DNA from: Bursaphelenchus xylophilus
Taxonomy: Eukaryota > Nematoda > Chromadorea > Rhabditida > Aphelenchoididae
Length of the DNA: 64,000 nt
Assembly (NCBI GenBank): GCA_904066235.2
Contig: CAJFCV020000005.1
Coordinates: 1,736,001-1,800,000, forward strand
Direction of reading: 5' to 3'
Every line of letters starts with the position of its first letter. The stretch's first letter is position 1. The notes beneath the pieces are model-generated. The model had not been told where the DNA came from and did no database searches. It saw nothing but the letters and a program-made list of their open reading frames with translations. The position numbers and the translations under genes were made by a program. Below are positions 42,022-54,319 of this stretch, piece after piece.

Positions 42022-43656
42022 GTTGGTTTTCATTTTTAAACTTTTATTTTACTTCGTTAAATAAAATCTTACGGGATTTTTGCACAGTGCGAATTTCAAA
42101 AAAAGTTTTTTTTGCACTGTGCAAGCCAATTTTTTTGATGATTTATTGAAGAAGTGTAATATGCGCTTGAAGAAAAATGTCTTAAGCAATGAAAAAGGTA
42201 TTGTCAGTAATTGTGATGATATGAATTTTGAGGGTAGACGGCACTATGGAGAGAGTTATTCACATTTTTTGATTTTGACTGCACTGTGCGGTCCAATTTT
42301 TTAGTTTTTTATTATTTATTGCAGTTGCTTGATTGAAAAAAGATACTAGGCTTGCTAATAAGTGTATTGATAGTTGTTTACACAGTAAAAATTTTGAGGC
42401 GAAATCTGCACTGTGCAGAAAAAAATAGGTATTTCTTGTTTTTGACTGCACTGTGCGGTCGAACTTTTTAGTTTTTCATTGCGGACATTGTCCAAACAGT
42501 AAAGAATGATTACTGTACGTCATAACATACACATGATGTAAAGTTTCGATCCTAAAAATTTTGATATAAAACCTGCACTGTGCAACGAGATTTTTACTTT
42601 TTTGGAAAACGTCTGCACTGTGCGGTTTAATCTCCCTCTGCATGCCACGAAATGCCAAACAACTTGTTTACAGCGCCAAAAACACGGGTTGCATGCTCAT
42701 GCAGTATCCGAATTTACAATTCCAGTAATCCAAAGACCAATATCTTACCATTTACCGTCCGCTTTCCCAAATTATCCGATATTTCCCGTTTTGGTTTAAA
42801 ATTTATTTTAAAACTTTACATATCGAATCGAAAACACACACACACCTCCTCAAATTCGATTCTTGTACAATTTTCAATTTTATTACGTTATTATAAATAT
42901 ACACATGGTAACAATAAATAGTAACTAAACAAGAACAAAAGAGGCGAACTTGAGGAGTGTGCTTTTTTGAATTCGAATCCGTTGGCTTTGCTGGTTGGGG
43001 GGAGAGAGAGTGAGAGATCGCTAGACTGAATATTGGATGGTGAAAGTGAAAAAATTCGGAAAAAAAGTGAAAAATTTTGGAAAAAATGGAAAAAATAAAT
43101 TAATTAGTGGTCTTCGGAGATTGCAATTTGAATACAAATGTCATGGAAGACATGCTGATGGAGTTTCAAGGCGATTTGAAGGGAGTTTCAGCGATTTTTG
43201 AGGCGAAAATTATATCATCATCAAATTTGATGACTTTTTCTCGGAAATCTCTAAATTTTGATGAAATATAGGAGATTTTGATAGTAAAATAGGTGTATTT
43301 AGACGTTACAGACCCCGTAGTGTTGTTGAGACAATAAAAATAGTCTTTTTACATCTCTATTTTATCGGTTATGGCAAAAATTCCACAAAATTCCTCAATT
43401 TTTCACTATTTTTCGCAAAATTCGGTCAAAAACTCGCTGAAACCCTTCAAAATGGCGTTCATAACAACTTGTAGGGCAAACCGCAGGATCTGCGAAGACT
43501 TTTCTGAATTTCTGACAACTAGACATCGTACAACAATATGAAATTTACAAAAAAACGACAAAAACTTGTCGAAATTATGTGCATAGTATAGAGAACTCAG
43601 ACCGTCCACACCAATTCACAGAATGTTCTTCTCCATGAGTAGAGGACTGCTCCTCC
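42022..43656. other. Non-coding stretch after the receptor fragment
   Basis: Contains GCACNGTGC sites at about 42083, 42113, 42281, 42411, 42446, 42575 and 42615, a short CA microsatellite at 42836, AATAAA at 42911, and the 3' flank of the minus-strand gene. I see no exon with membrane-helix coding potential. Confidence 0.6.
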
Positions 43657-46179
43657 TCAAAGCCGATTGAAATTCCACTCGAGACGGCCCGGCCGCAGGC
43701 GGCCCAGTTGCATGTAGAATTGGTCGATCGAGTCGCCGTCCAGACGCTTGTCGCTGGGCAAGTAGGTGTCGAATCTGAAGCGAAAAAATTGTTTGGGGGT
43801 AAAATACGAGGTAAACAAGGTTTGCATGCAACTTTTTAAAATTTTTCGGCCTAAAATACGGAATTTTTAAAATTTTTAAAATCCGTATTTTAGATGAAAA
43901 AAGTGGGAATATCAACTGTTTGGGGTAAAATACGAGGCAGACAACTTATCTGCTATTTTTTTTTAAAATTTTCCGGCCTAAAATACGGATTTTTTAAATT
44001 TTTAAAAATCCGTATTTTAGAAGAGAAAAGTTGAAATATCAATTGTTTGGGGTCAAATACGAGGCAGACAACTTATCTGCTATTTTTTTAAAAATTTTCC
44101 GGCCTAAAATACGGATTTTTTAAATTTTAAAAATCCGTATTTTAGATGACAAAATTGAAGTATCAGATGTAGACGTATTTTAGAAGACATATTTTTTGTT
44201 TTTCAATTTTAAAATCGTATTTTTACCGGGTTTTTCAACAAAAATTGAGGTTTCCGCACGGTGCGATTTCATAGTGCAAAAAAGCCTACGAAATTGCACT
44301 GTGCAAAAAATCAAAAATTTGGCGTTGTGTGTTGGAAATTTTGTTTTGTAAAATACGTAATGCTTCCAAACTACCTCTTTGTCATAAAAAAAATTTCTAA
44401 AATACGAAAAAATTTTAAATTTGAAATTTTTTTAAAAATTAAAAAAAAATTTTCTTACCGTTTAAATTTTGGTGCCAGCTGACGTGGAAGAGCCCATTGT
44501 GCGGCGTTGAATGGCTGCACACCATCTCTTTTCTGTGGGTTGAAGTAGTATCTGAAAACGAAAAAAATAAAAAAAATGAAAATCAAAAATTTTGGTCAAA
44601 TTTTTTCCCGGAAAAACAAGTTTCATTGTATCCGGAGGCTTAGTTAGAGTCCAAAAATGATGAGTACTGTACTCTAGTGCCGGCCTCGCATTTCCTTAAA
44701 GGTCTCAAATTGGAGCCGAAGAAACTCCAATTAGTGGATCCAATTAATTTTCGCCGGCTCCATTTCCGCGAATTGTGGATTCGGCTTTGTCCTTAAGGCG
44801 GTTTGTAAACAGCAATCGGGCTGGTGGTACCAGTAATTGCGGCTAATTCCCGAAATCCGATCAGAAACCGGGTTTAGCGCGGGTTTTCCGCTTTTTCGGG
44901 GAATTTCAGCGGATTTAAGCCTCTATAAGGCTAAATTCATTCGCTCAAATCTGTTGCCCAGAAAGCTTATGACATACAGCATCATATAAAGCTCATTTGA
45001 CACAACTTCAAGGCTATTCAGATCCTTAAATCGCCTTGTAATCCGCTTCACCATCGTTTCCCAGCCCTACAACTCTTGAATACCCGATTTAATTGCCTTA
45101 TAAAGCCCAAGCTCCGTTCAGGATGCGGATGTTACGGCTGAGTAATCCGCAATACCACAAATAGCTTATCTGCACGGGTGGGTGGGAGCCGGATTTTCTC
45201 CCCCCCAATTTTCCCTTGAGGTCCCGAATTCGAGGGCAGCTATTTTGGCTGCAAAAGCGCGACGTGTGGCCACTCGGGAGGCATCCGATTACGCTGGTTA
45301 TTTATTGTAGAGTCAATAAATTAGCGTCGGATTACAGTGTCTAGTCGATGCGACGTAGATTTGGGGAGAATCCGAGATTTTTAATAATTGTTTTGATTTT
45401 CGGAGACATCATAAGAGAAAGTGGTTTTGCTACAGTAATCCAGATGAGAGAAATACAATCTATACATTTTTAAAAAGCCTGAGAGTTCTAGTTTCAACTT
45501 CACTAAATGAATTTTTAATTTACGCGTAAGGCGACAAGTTATACGATGAAAACTTTTTTGAGCTTCAGACCCAACTAAAGCAACCTAAAACGCTTCTAGT
45601 CGCTATGCTATGCTATTGTAAGCCTTCGTATTCTCTGTGCTGTTTATTTAGGCCCTTAGGCGTGAGCATTTCATCCAGCTTCTCACCGGACCATCTGATT
45701 AATTAATTATCTTGATATTTTTGGGACTCGACTTTAATTAGGGAATGCGTGAAACCGACCACGACAGCAATAAATAACGGATATGCTTTACTATCTCCCG
45801 GCCTCTCATGCAATTGCAGATGCCGCTGGAGGCGGAAAAATACACTGCCGCTACTGTACGTTGACGAAAACCCAAAATAATGACGAGTTGTGCGATAAAA
45901 TTAGATTTTCACGTAAAAACTGTTTCTAGCGCTCGAAAACAGCGAACATAAATGTTGTTAGGCATGTCATTAGATGTGTTTGGGTTCATAGTACTCTTGG
46001 GAAATTTTGGAAAGTTTTACAGGATCATCCAAATAGAATTGTAAGCGAAATTACCGAGTGAAGTCGTAGTTCCCTCCCAGTTTTAGGGCGTTTGGTTGGA
46101 ATGGCGCCGCCGGCGCGGCCTGCACTGACAAGGCAACAAAGGCGACGATGGCCAGGAACACGCTCTCCATTGCGTTCAT
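43657..46179 (-). CDS. Secreted neuropeptide-like precursor (putative)
   Basis: Exons 46179..46055, 44551..44459 and 43774..43657 give 111 aa ending in TGA. Signal peptide ESVFLAIVAFVALSVQAAPA. Three basic cleavage sites divide the rest: YYFNPQKR, QLAPKFKR and SDKR, followed by DSIDQFYMQLGRLRPGR. The GRLRPGR ending could release a C-terminally amidated peptide, somewhat like the RPG-amides of nematode nlp genes, but this likeness is weak. A small secreted protein of other type is possible. Both introns are long for this window; intron 1 (1.5 kb) is base-balanced and rich in homeodomain-type sites. Confidence 0.6.
43790..44170. repeat. 126-bp tandem repeat, three copies (intron 2 of 43657 gene)
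   Basis: GGGGTAAAATACGAGG recurs at about 43796, 43922 and 44049 (the last with TCAAATACG). Units also contain the inverted pair CCTAAAATACGG...CCGTATTTTAG. Confidence 0.88.
44640..45450 (-). promoter_or_regulatory. Base-balanced, homeodomain-site-rich intron segment
   Basis: Unlike other introns here it lacks homopolymer runs and repeats. TAATCC/GGATTA occurs near 45037, 45143, 45287 (as CCGATTAC), 45332 and 45435, and AATTAGTGGATCCAATTAAT near 44731. This could be an enhancer for neuronal expression of the host gene; inferred from composition and sites only. Confidence 0.35.
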
Positions 46180-46336
46180 GTTTCCAGCTGTAATGACCAA
46201 AGTTTGAAGCTGTAATTTGGCGGAGATTAAAGACTTTCTGGGAAAAATCGCGATTTTTATGGGAAAGACGGTGAAAACCAGGGAAAATTGGGGTTAAAAT
46301 ACGGGGTTTCAAGTTCCTCGATATTGTATAATACAC

Positions 46337-48005
46337 TGAACATCCGATAGTATCAATGGGTTGTTTTTATAAACGATTTTTCGTTGGAAAATTTGGGAAA
46401 ATTGGGAAAAATTGAGGAAATTTGGGGAAAAATGGAGAAAAACATAGCTTAACGGAAATTTTTGGGGGTAAAATACGATGTAAGAAAAAATTCAAGCCAT
46501 ACGAAATAGTGATTAGTAAGGTAGAACAGTCTAAAACGCCAAGTTTGCCAAAAAAATGAGCTTATATTACACTAGACCAGCTGCTATCTAAATCATCAAA
46601 AAGTTGATGCCATATGTCAAACCTTTGACTTTGAGGTTACTAATACTCCTACTGAGTCCCTAGCAATCTATTAAACCCCTCAAATCAACCACAGTAATTT
46701 CGCAGGGCGCGCCGCGAGCCCTTGAAATGCAGGGGTCGGGCGCCCGGTCGGAGTGTTTTATTCGCCGCTGGCCCCACCCCTCGCACTCAATTTTCCCGGG
46801 GCGCGACAAAAATCCGGCCACGAACCCACGCAAAGATTTCTGGCCCAAGAAATGGGGCGGGACTTGCGACGGTGGGGATTAGAAACGAAGAAATCAACGA
46901 AATAGCGCGAAAAACCGGGAGAGTAGGGGGAAATGAGGGGAAATGAAGACGGCAAGGGATGATAGACGGATGAAAATAGATGACAAACAATGGGAATGAC
47001 ATAGGTTGGCGGTAAAAGTAATTTGAATACCGGATTTTGGCTATTTTTGGGGGAAAAATGATGATTTTGGGGGAAAATTGAGATAAAACTTAGAATAAAC
47101 GTAAAATACGATGCAAGTCATCTGTCGAAATAGTTGTAAATTACTTCTGATTAACTAAGCTTCTCTGGAGCACATATAACCATGTTATGAGCATCATAGA
47201 GGAGGTATTTTTGGCTATTTTTCGGGGAAAATGATGATTTTGAGCTAAAATGTGGGATAAACCATAGAATAAAGGTAAAATACGTTGCATATCAGGTCTA
47301 CAAACACTTGGAAATTACTTTTGATGAACTAAGCTTACTCTACAGCACATACAACTATGTTATGAGCATCATATAGGAGGTATTTCCCACGATGACATCA
47401 ATTTGACCTAGTGTAATATAAAAATTTGGTTGATTCTGCAAATTTAACGGGCTTAGAAGCCTAGCCTGAGATGGTGTACGATTTGGAAGTCCTTATTTTA
47501 CCTTGGAATGATGGAATTGCTTTGAAATTTCAATGAAATTTTGCGTTTTGTCATTTTTTGGCGAAAATTTGCTCAAATTTTGAGAAAAATCAGCAAAAAC
47601 TGAATTTCCAAGATCGTTCAAGCCTCAACTGATATATCAAAGTTAATTATAGCCCATTGTACGCTATATTTACTCAGTTACTGAGCGTATTTCACCTCAT
47701 TTTTAGCATTTTCCCCCCAAAATTACCGTATTTTCCCGCACAAAAATTAATTTTCCCATAAATCATTATTTTGACACCCACAAATTTCGCACATATACAC
47801 AGACATCGTAGCAGCATCAATAACCAACGTAAACATTATTGGAAATGCGGCGGTTGTATCAAATTTTATATTAATTTAGTGCGTCTCATGGGTAATACGG
47901 GCATAGTTGATTGTGTATCGACATGTCTCTCCATCGCGGAAGTGAGGAAATATCTTGCGAAAGGAGCGAAGAGCATGCATTTTTGATTTTATGGGGTTTA
48001 TGATA
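46337..48005. other. Non-coding stretch with GC-rich block and 173-bp duplication
   Basis: A GC-rich block at about 46700-46880 stands out (GGCGCGCCGCGAGCCC, TTCCCGGGGCGCGAC). At 47040-47395 a unit of about 173 bp with ATGATGATTTTG and GTTATGAGCATCATA occurs twice. CCTAGTGTAATATAA is at 47405 and its inverse at 46560. I see no gene. Confidence 0.6.
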
Positions 48006-48342
48006 CTTTTTGATACTTTAAAATTTCAAAAATATCAATTTTAGCCCATTTTTTGTGGAAAATTGAGATTTTTGGTATGTTACAGCAATCCTATCAATTT
48101 AAGGTGGCTTACAAAATTGTTTAGAATGCTATGTAGAGTAAATATGGAAGGTTTCAGCTAGTTTTACAAGGGTTTATAAAAACATTTTAACGAAAATATG
48201 AATTTTAGCCCATTTTTTGTGGAAAATCGCGATTTTCGGTATGTTACAGTAACCCTATTGATGTACGGTAGTTTACAAAATTGTATGGCATGCTATTTAG
48301 AGTAATTGTAGAAAGTTTCAGCTAGTTTTACGGGGGCTTATA

Positions 48343-49585
48343 CAGGGTGTACCAAAAAAATGGAAACTTGTTTTTATAGCTATATTTTTTCGGAGAATCA
48401 AAATTCAGCAAAAGTAACGGTCATGATTGGTAACATAGAGCATTGTTTATAACATGTTCAACCTGTTTCACAGTGGCTGCCTTTGGTGGCGATATAGAGC
48501 TCCAAACGTGACGTAAAATTTTGGGGTCCGGGCCGCAGCTTTTTAGGGGGAAATCGGTCCCGTTCTTGGCGCATCATTTACTTTGCGACTCCAAACTTTT
48601 GTGGAGCATAGTACAGGTGCTGGCCTTCTATTTAAAAAAATATATAGTCCATTGGATTCAGACCTGACGAGCAGGCGGCCATTTCGCAGGCGGGATAAAA
48701 TCGGGAAAATCGGTCCCATTTCGGGTCCTGAGTTGATTTTGCCTTGTGAGCCGGCGCTGAGTCCTGTTGAAACGCTAAGTTTGCATTGCCAAGGTTCTTC
48801 TGAGCTCACGGAAGCACGCCAAAATAGAAATTAACGCGGCGCTTGTATTTTGCCCCATTGATTCACGAAAAACATGGAATTCTTGCCGCTGGCACAAATT
48901 CCGCCCTAAGCAATGACGGCCCGGATTTTGGCGGTATTCGACGATGCCCAACAGGCTAGGAGCCTCATTGAAGCAGATTCTATCGTTCTGGTGGCTGTGG
49001 ATCCGCTAAATATTGAACCGCGAACTGAATGCGCTCACGTCTCGGAGCTGCGGCCCGCCCCTTTGACTTTCCGACATTTTTGCGCCGTACGCACTTCCTC
49101 TCGGCTTTAAAGATCTGAATTTTTTAGAGCTTGTATGACATGAGGTTGAGCTCGTCTTTGGCTATTCGGCCGACCGATCGGTCGCTGATGTCAGTCTCAA
49201 GGGCAAGTTATTCTTGAAAATCGCCGATTTTGCTGTTGAGGATCTCCCGGTTGAAAGAATCGGTGGCGGTGCGTTTTTCTTTAACTTCCTGGGCGCTTAC
49301 TATCCGTACCAAGCTCCTTGCGCCGCGTGATTACTTTCGACACAACGTTCTTTCTATACCGAGCAAATTAACTGTTCGAACAGCTCCAAAAACAAGTCCA
49401 AAATCAAGGTCCCTTCGTTTGAAGTTCAAAAAAGACAGGTCGATTAATCGATATGGGCGTAAAAATCAAAACACCATGACAGAAAAACACAGAGAATTTT
49501 GTGGTAATAAACCTCTTTGGCTACACCTAACCATTTTTGCGTCAGGACCCATGAAAAAAAGTTTCCATTTTTTTGGTACACCCTG
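48343..49585 (-). mobile_element. Tc1/mariner-type transposon, 1243 bp, decayed
   Basis: Terminal repeats CAGGGTGTACCAAAAAAATG and its mirror, flanked by TA on both sides (48341-48342, 49586-49587). Removing the element restores the satellite unit, so the insertion site is certain. The minus strand carries remnants of a transposase. Confidence 0.92.
48480..49480 (-). pseudogene. Tc1/mariner transposase remnant
   Basis: Minus-strand pieces in different frames: DISDRSVGRIAKDELNLMSY (helix-turn-helix region, about 49200-49130), QQDSAPAHKAKSTQ (second catalytic aspartate, about 48769-48735) and LNPMDYIFF (third catalytic position, about 48660-48640). Stops and frameshifts separate them, so no active enzyme is encoded. 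Confidence 0.85.
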
Positions 49586-50304
49586 TAAAAAAATTTAACG
49601 AAAATATTAATTTTAGCCCATTTTTTTGTGGAAAATTAAGATTTTCGGTATGTTACAGTAATCCTATCAAGTTAAAGTGGCTTACAAAATTGTTTAGCAT
49701 ACTGTGTAGAGTAAATATGGAAGGTTTCAGCTGATTTGACTGCGATTTGCAAAACAATTTTAGCAAAAATATTGATTTTACCCCCATCTTTGGCCGAAAA
49801 CTGAGATTTCCGGTATGTTACAGTAATCCTATCAATTTACAATAGCTTACAAAAATGTTTATTATGTCATTTATCATCTGTGGGGAAAGTAACATCCTCA
49901 TCCAGCACTTAATTCAAGCGTAGCATCGATTTTTTGCCTAGTATAACATCAAAAATCATTTTTTTTTTCATTTTTACCCAAAACCCTACCGTAATCCTTT
50001 TTCATATTTCGTTGCTCCGTACGTAACATCCCGACGGACTCCTGACAAAATGTTTTAGTCATATTCTGTGTGTGACAGGTACAAAAAATTCCAAAAAACG
50101 CAAAAAAAACGGAAAATTCACAGGTCTGTGTACACATCGAAATGTCAGGGTTCAGAGAAGAGGGCAGCGTGTGCGGGCGACGGGTCCAGCACAAGAGCTG
50201 TTTATTCTGCTGCATGTAGTAGTTTGAAGCTGCAAAATGATAGGAGGAATTGTTTTTTGGACCTTACTTTAGACTGGACTGATATTTGTCTTTAGAAGGG
50301 AAGT

Positions 50305-50935
50305 GCTTGAAGTGCGACGCTCCAATTTTTTTCAAGTTTTGCACACATGTAGTGCATAGACTACGTATCAATGCCTGAAAGTTTGAGCTCGCGCTTTGCA
50401 GGGAGCGCCGAGATATTCAACGATCGAGGAGAGAGTACGCAAAATTTGGAGTGCGGTCAGAGAAAAGAGGACAGTTTTCGGCCATATCCTTGCCAGTTTC
50501 GCGCGGAAAAAAATGATTTTTTGTGGAAACATTACACTCTACAGTACTAGTCCTTCCGTAAAGTCGCTGGAATGTTTTCGGCGACATGCACTCCGCGAAA
50601 ACGAAAGTTCACTTTGCACTGTGCAATTTTTGGCTTTTTGCACTGTGCAATAAGCTTTTTCGAGCTGTCGCTCGCACCCTGAGTTTTCTTGCACAGTGCG
50701 CGTCGCCGAAATCATTCCAGCGACTTTACGGAAGGACTAGTAGAAACAGGAGGGGAAATTTTCATGCCAAAATTTGAAAAAAAAAATTTTATTTTTTTTT
50801 CGAATTTTGGGGAAAAATCACGGTTTTTTTCTTCAAAAGCCACAGCTAGAAATCTCAGATATGGCTTGGAAAAAATTATTCTGTATTGGTGACAAATTTC
50901 ATCAAAATTTTGGACTTGGAGCATTTAGTCTTTTA
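50305..50935. repeat. AAGTGCGACGCTC element split by a TA-flanked MITE
   Basis: Begins GAAGGGAAGTGCTTGAAGTG and continues through GCGCTTTGCAGGGAGC and GTTTCGCGCGGAAAAAAATG to 50546, then resumes at 50741 with GAAACAGGAGGGGAAATTTT. The junction matches the uninterrupted family sequence GGTAGAAATAGGCATGAAA. Confidence 0.8.
50547..50740. mobile_element. TA-flanked MITE carrying GCACNGTGC sites
   Basis: Terminal repeats CTAGTCCTTCCGTAAAGTCG and its mirror, TA on each side (50545-50546, 50741-50742). Interior: GGCGACATGCAC, two TGCACTGTGCA sites (about 50616, 50640) and TGCACAGTGCG (50690). Degenerate ends of the same family occur at 52704, 55405 and 59190. Confidence 0.88.
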
Positions 50936-51110
50936 AAAAAAATAAAAAAAAATAAAATAAAAAAAAAATAAAAATAAAAAAAATAAAAATAAAATTAAAA
51001 ATAAAAAAATAAAAAAATAAAAAAAATCAAAAAAATCAAAAAAAAAGAATAAAAATAAAAATAAAAATAAATAAAATAAATAAAAAAAAATAAAAAAATA
51101 CGTTATCTTG
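50935..51110. repeat. AT-rich AAAAATAAAA simple sequence
   Basis: Almost pure A with single T interruptions. A comparable stretch is at 55955-56260 and a pure poly-A run at 41790-41830. Confidence 0.9.
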
Positions 51111-51289
51111 TAGCAAATTTCAAGCATGTCAAATTAATGTGAAATTACTTTTTTTCTATTTTTTTTCTTCCAATCTTACTTTAGACGTCAAAAAAACGCG
51201 TACGCATTTTAATGACCCATCCAAGGAGCGGAACACATAAAGTTTTATAAGGCGGAATTACGCGCGTTGGTGGTCCAATCTCGTAAAAT

Positions 51290-52310
51290 TTTTGGGCAAA
51301 TCTTACAAATTGAGATTTTTTGCAATTTTTATGCCGGATTTTTCAATTTCGTGAAATTAATTTTTTTAACTTCAAAAAAATTTCGCTTAAAAATGCGATA
51401 TTTTTTACAGTTTTTAATTCATTTTTTTCGTTTTTTACCGATTTTTAATCAGTTTTTCTAACAAAATAAAAAAATTTTTTTTTATTTCAGAGCAAAAGAT
51501 CCTAAGAAAATTTTTAAATAATTTTGAAATGCCATTTTTTAGATTTTTTAAATTAGGTTTTACCAACAACTAAAAAATCCGTATTTTACAACTAAAAAAT
51601 TTTTAAAATTCATAATTTTAACATGTTGTTTTGGACTATAAGAAAACGATTAAAAAAAGGAGCATTTTTTTCAATTTATAATTCATCATTTTCTATTTTT
51701 TTTTTTTTTTGAAATTTATTTTTAGAAATAAAAAAAAATAAAATATCCGTATTTTAAAACAAAAATATTTCGTGACTTTAACACGCCTTAGGATGTATTT
51801 TTTGTACTCTAAGAAAACGGTTCAAAATCGGCATTTTTGTTTTTAATTTGTAATTCATCATTTTTTATTTTTTTGAAATAAATTTTTTATAAAAAAATAA
51901 AAAATTCGTATTTTAAAACAAAAATATTTCGTGACTTTAACGCGCCTTAGGATGTATTTTTTGTACTCTAAGATTGTAATTCATCCTTTCTTTATTTTAA
52001 AAATCCTTTTTAAAAATAAAAAAAAAGTAAAAAACCCGTTTTTTAAAACAAAAACACTCTAAATAATTTTAAAAAATTTTAAAAATTATTTTAAAATGCT
52101 TCCGGGTGCTTGCTGAACCCTAGACCTTGCATTAATCATTTCGCAGACAGCTGTTCCCACCTTAAATTATTTATTGTTTAGGGGCTCTAAATTATCCCCA
52201 CATGTTTACAGCGAAAATATCAGAGTTTAAAAGACTATCAGAGCCGTGAAACCGACCAAAATATAAATTTGTTTTTTTGTTATTTTCGAAATTTTTAAAT
52301 TTCAAAATTT
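51290..52310. repeat. AT-rich DNA with two copies of a ~160-bp unit
   Basis: ATTTCGTGACTTTAACRCGC followed by CTTAGGATGTATTTTTTGTA occurs at about 51766 and 51926. No gene seen. Confidence 0.7.
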
Positions 52311-52703
52311 TTTAAATTTCGACAAATCCACCCTCAACAAATGTCATCCAATTCCGTGCCTGAGGCGAAAATGTTAAGAAAAAGTGAAAAAAAGTTTAAT
52401 ATCGTACGAAAGGATTAGGCGTTAACCTTTTGCAACACGTTGAGATTCCGAAAATACGACCGGCTGACGAGCGGATTAGCCGTCGTTTTGTGGAACGCAA
52501 CTCATTATTACACACATTATGATGAGTATTTTTGACATGCGAGCAAAAATAGAACAGAAATTGCGTTTTCGTGTCATGCGCAGATGTCTGGAGGGCAGCA
52601 ATCTCGTTTTACGAGGGCTGCGGAGGTTCAACGAGCTCGAAAAATTGGTTGACAACTGTTTTGTCGACATATAAGGGGGTGTAAAAACATATTTTTTATT
52701 ACA

Positions 52704-54310
52704 GTCTTTTTATGAAGTCGCTGGAGTGCTTCGGCGACATGCACTGTGCAAAAACAAAAGATCACTTTGCACTGTGCAATTTTTGCTTTTTGCACCGTGC
52801 AATGGCTTTTTTTGGTTGACTGACTTTTTCTTGCACAGTGCAGACGCGAAAAGTCAGTCCGGCGACATGCACTGTGCAAAAACAAAAGATCACTTTGCAC
52901 TGTGCAATTTTCGGCTTTTGCACAAAAACAAAAGTTCACTTTGCACCGTGCAATGGCTTTTTTGGGCTGTCGCAAACCCTGACTTTTTCTTGCACAGTGC
53001 AGACGCCGAACATCAACCCGGCGACATGCACTGTGCGAAAACAAAGGTTCACTTTGCACTGTGCAATTTTCTGCTTTTCGCACCGTGCAGTTCGCTTTTT
53101 TGGGCTGACTGACTTGACTTGCACAGTGCATGTCGCCGAAATCGCTTTCGCACTGTGCGATCAGTCCGGCGGCATGCACTGTGCGAAAACAAACGTTCCG
53201 CTTGCACTGTGCAATTTCTTGCTGTTTGCACTGTGCAATTGGCTTTTTTGGGCTGTCGCTCGCACTATGATTTTTTTTTTGCACTGTGCAGACGCCGAAA
53301 GTCGGCCCGGCGACGTGCACTGGGCGAAAAAAACCGTGATTTGCACTGTGCAATTTTTGAGTTTCGCACAGTGCAATGGCTTTTTTTGGGGTGACTGACT
53401 TGATTGCACAGTGCATGTCGCCGAAATCGCCTTCGCACTGTGCAATCAGTCCGGCGACATGCACTGTGCGAAAATAAAAGTTTACTTTGCACTGTGCAGA
53501 CGCCGAAAGTCAGCCCGGCGACATGCACTGTGCGAAAACGAAGGTTCACTTTGCACTGTGCAATTTTTGCGTTTCGCACAGTGCAAAGTGAACTTTTGTT
53601 TTCGAACGGTGCATGTCGCCGGACTTCGTTCGTCTTTTTGGCGTTTGCACAGTGCAAAAAAATCAGGGTGCGAGCGGCAACCTGCACGGTGCGAAAACAA
53701 AAGTTAATTTTGCACTGTGCAAAGTCTTGGTTTTTGCACCGTGCTGTACCTTTTTTGCACAGTGCAAACGACAAAAATCGTTCCGGCGACATGCACTGTG
53801 CAATTTATTTTTTTTGCACTGTGCAATGGCTTTTTTCTGCTGACTGACTTTTCTTGCACCGTGCATGTCGCCGATATCGCTTTCGCACAGTGCAGGCTGT
53901 CGCTCGCACCCTGACTTTTCTTGCACAGTACAAACGCCAAAAAGACGAACCAAGTCCGGCGACATGCACAGTGCGAAAACAAAAGTTCACTTTGCACGGT
54001 GCATGCACTGTGCGAAACTCAAAAATTGCACAGTGCAAATCAAGGTTTTGTCGTCGCACAGTGCATGTCGCCAGGCTGACTTTGGGCGTCTGCACAGTGC
54101 AAAAAAAAAATCAGAGTGCGAGCGACAGCCCAAAAAAGCCAATTGCACGGTGCGAAAAGCAACAAATTGCACAGTGCAAAGTGAACTTTTGTTTTTGCAC
54201 AGTGTATGTCGTCGGAGTGATCGCACAGTGCGAAAGCGATTCCGGCGACGTGCACTGTGCAATTTCTTGCTTTCTGCACCGTGCAGTCGGCTTTTTTGGG
54301 CTGTCGCTCT
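52704..54310. repeat. Large mixed-orientation GCACNGTGC cluster derived from the CTAGTCC MITE
   Basis: Starts ACAGTCTTTTTATGAAGTCG, a degenerate MITE end, and then repeats a module: GGCGACATGCACTGTGC, TTCACTTTGCACTGTGCA, TTTTTGGGCTGTCGCTCGCA, CTTGCACAGTGCAGACGCCG. Modules occur in both orientations, unlike the one-directional intronic arrays. Roughly 45 sites by eye. Confidence 0.9.
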
Positions 54311-54319
54311 CGCTCGCCC

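Larger units (their letters stand above)
48010..49910. repeat. 164-bp satellite, interrupted by a transposon
   Basis: TTTTAGCCCATTTTTTGTGG recurs at about 48040 and 48204, then on the far side of the transposon at 49610 and (degenerate) 49775. Units carry GGTATGTTACAGTAATCCTA and GGAAGGTTTCAGCTAGTTTT. Confidence 0.88.

Noticed and set aside
47771..47986. 71-codon frame MTPTNFAHIHRHRSS
   Set aside because: AT-rich surroundings, no splice context and no likeness to a family.
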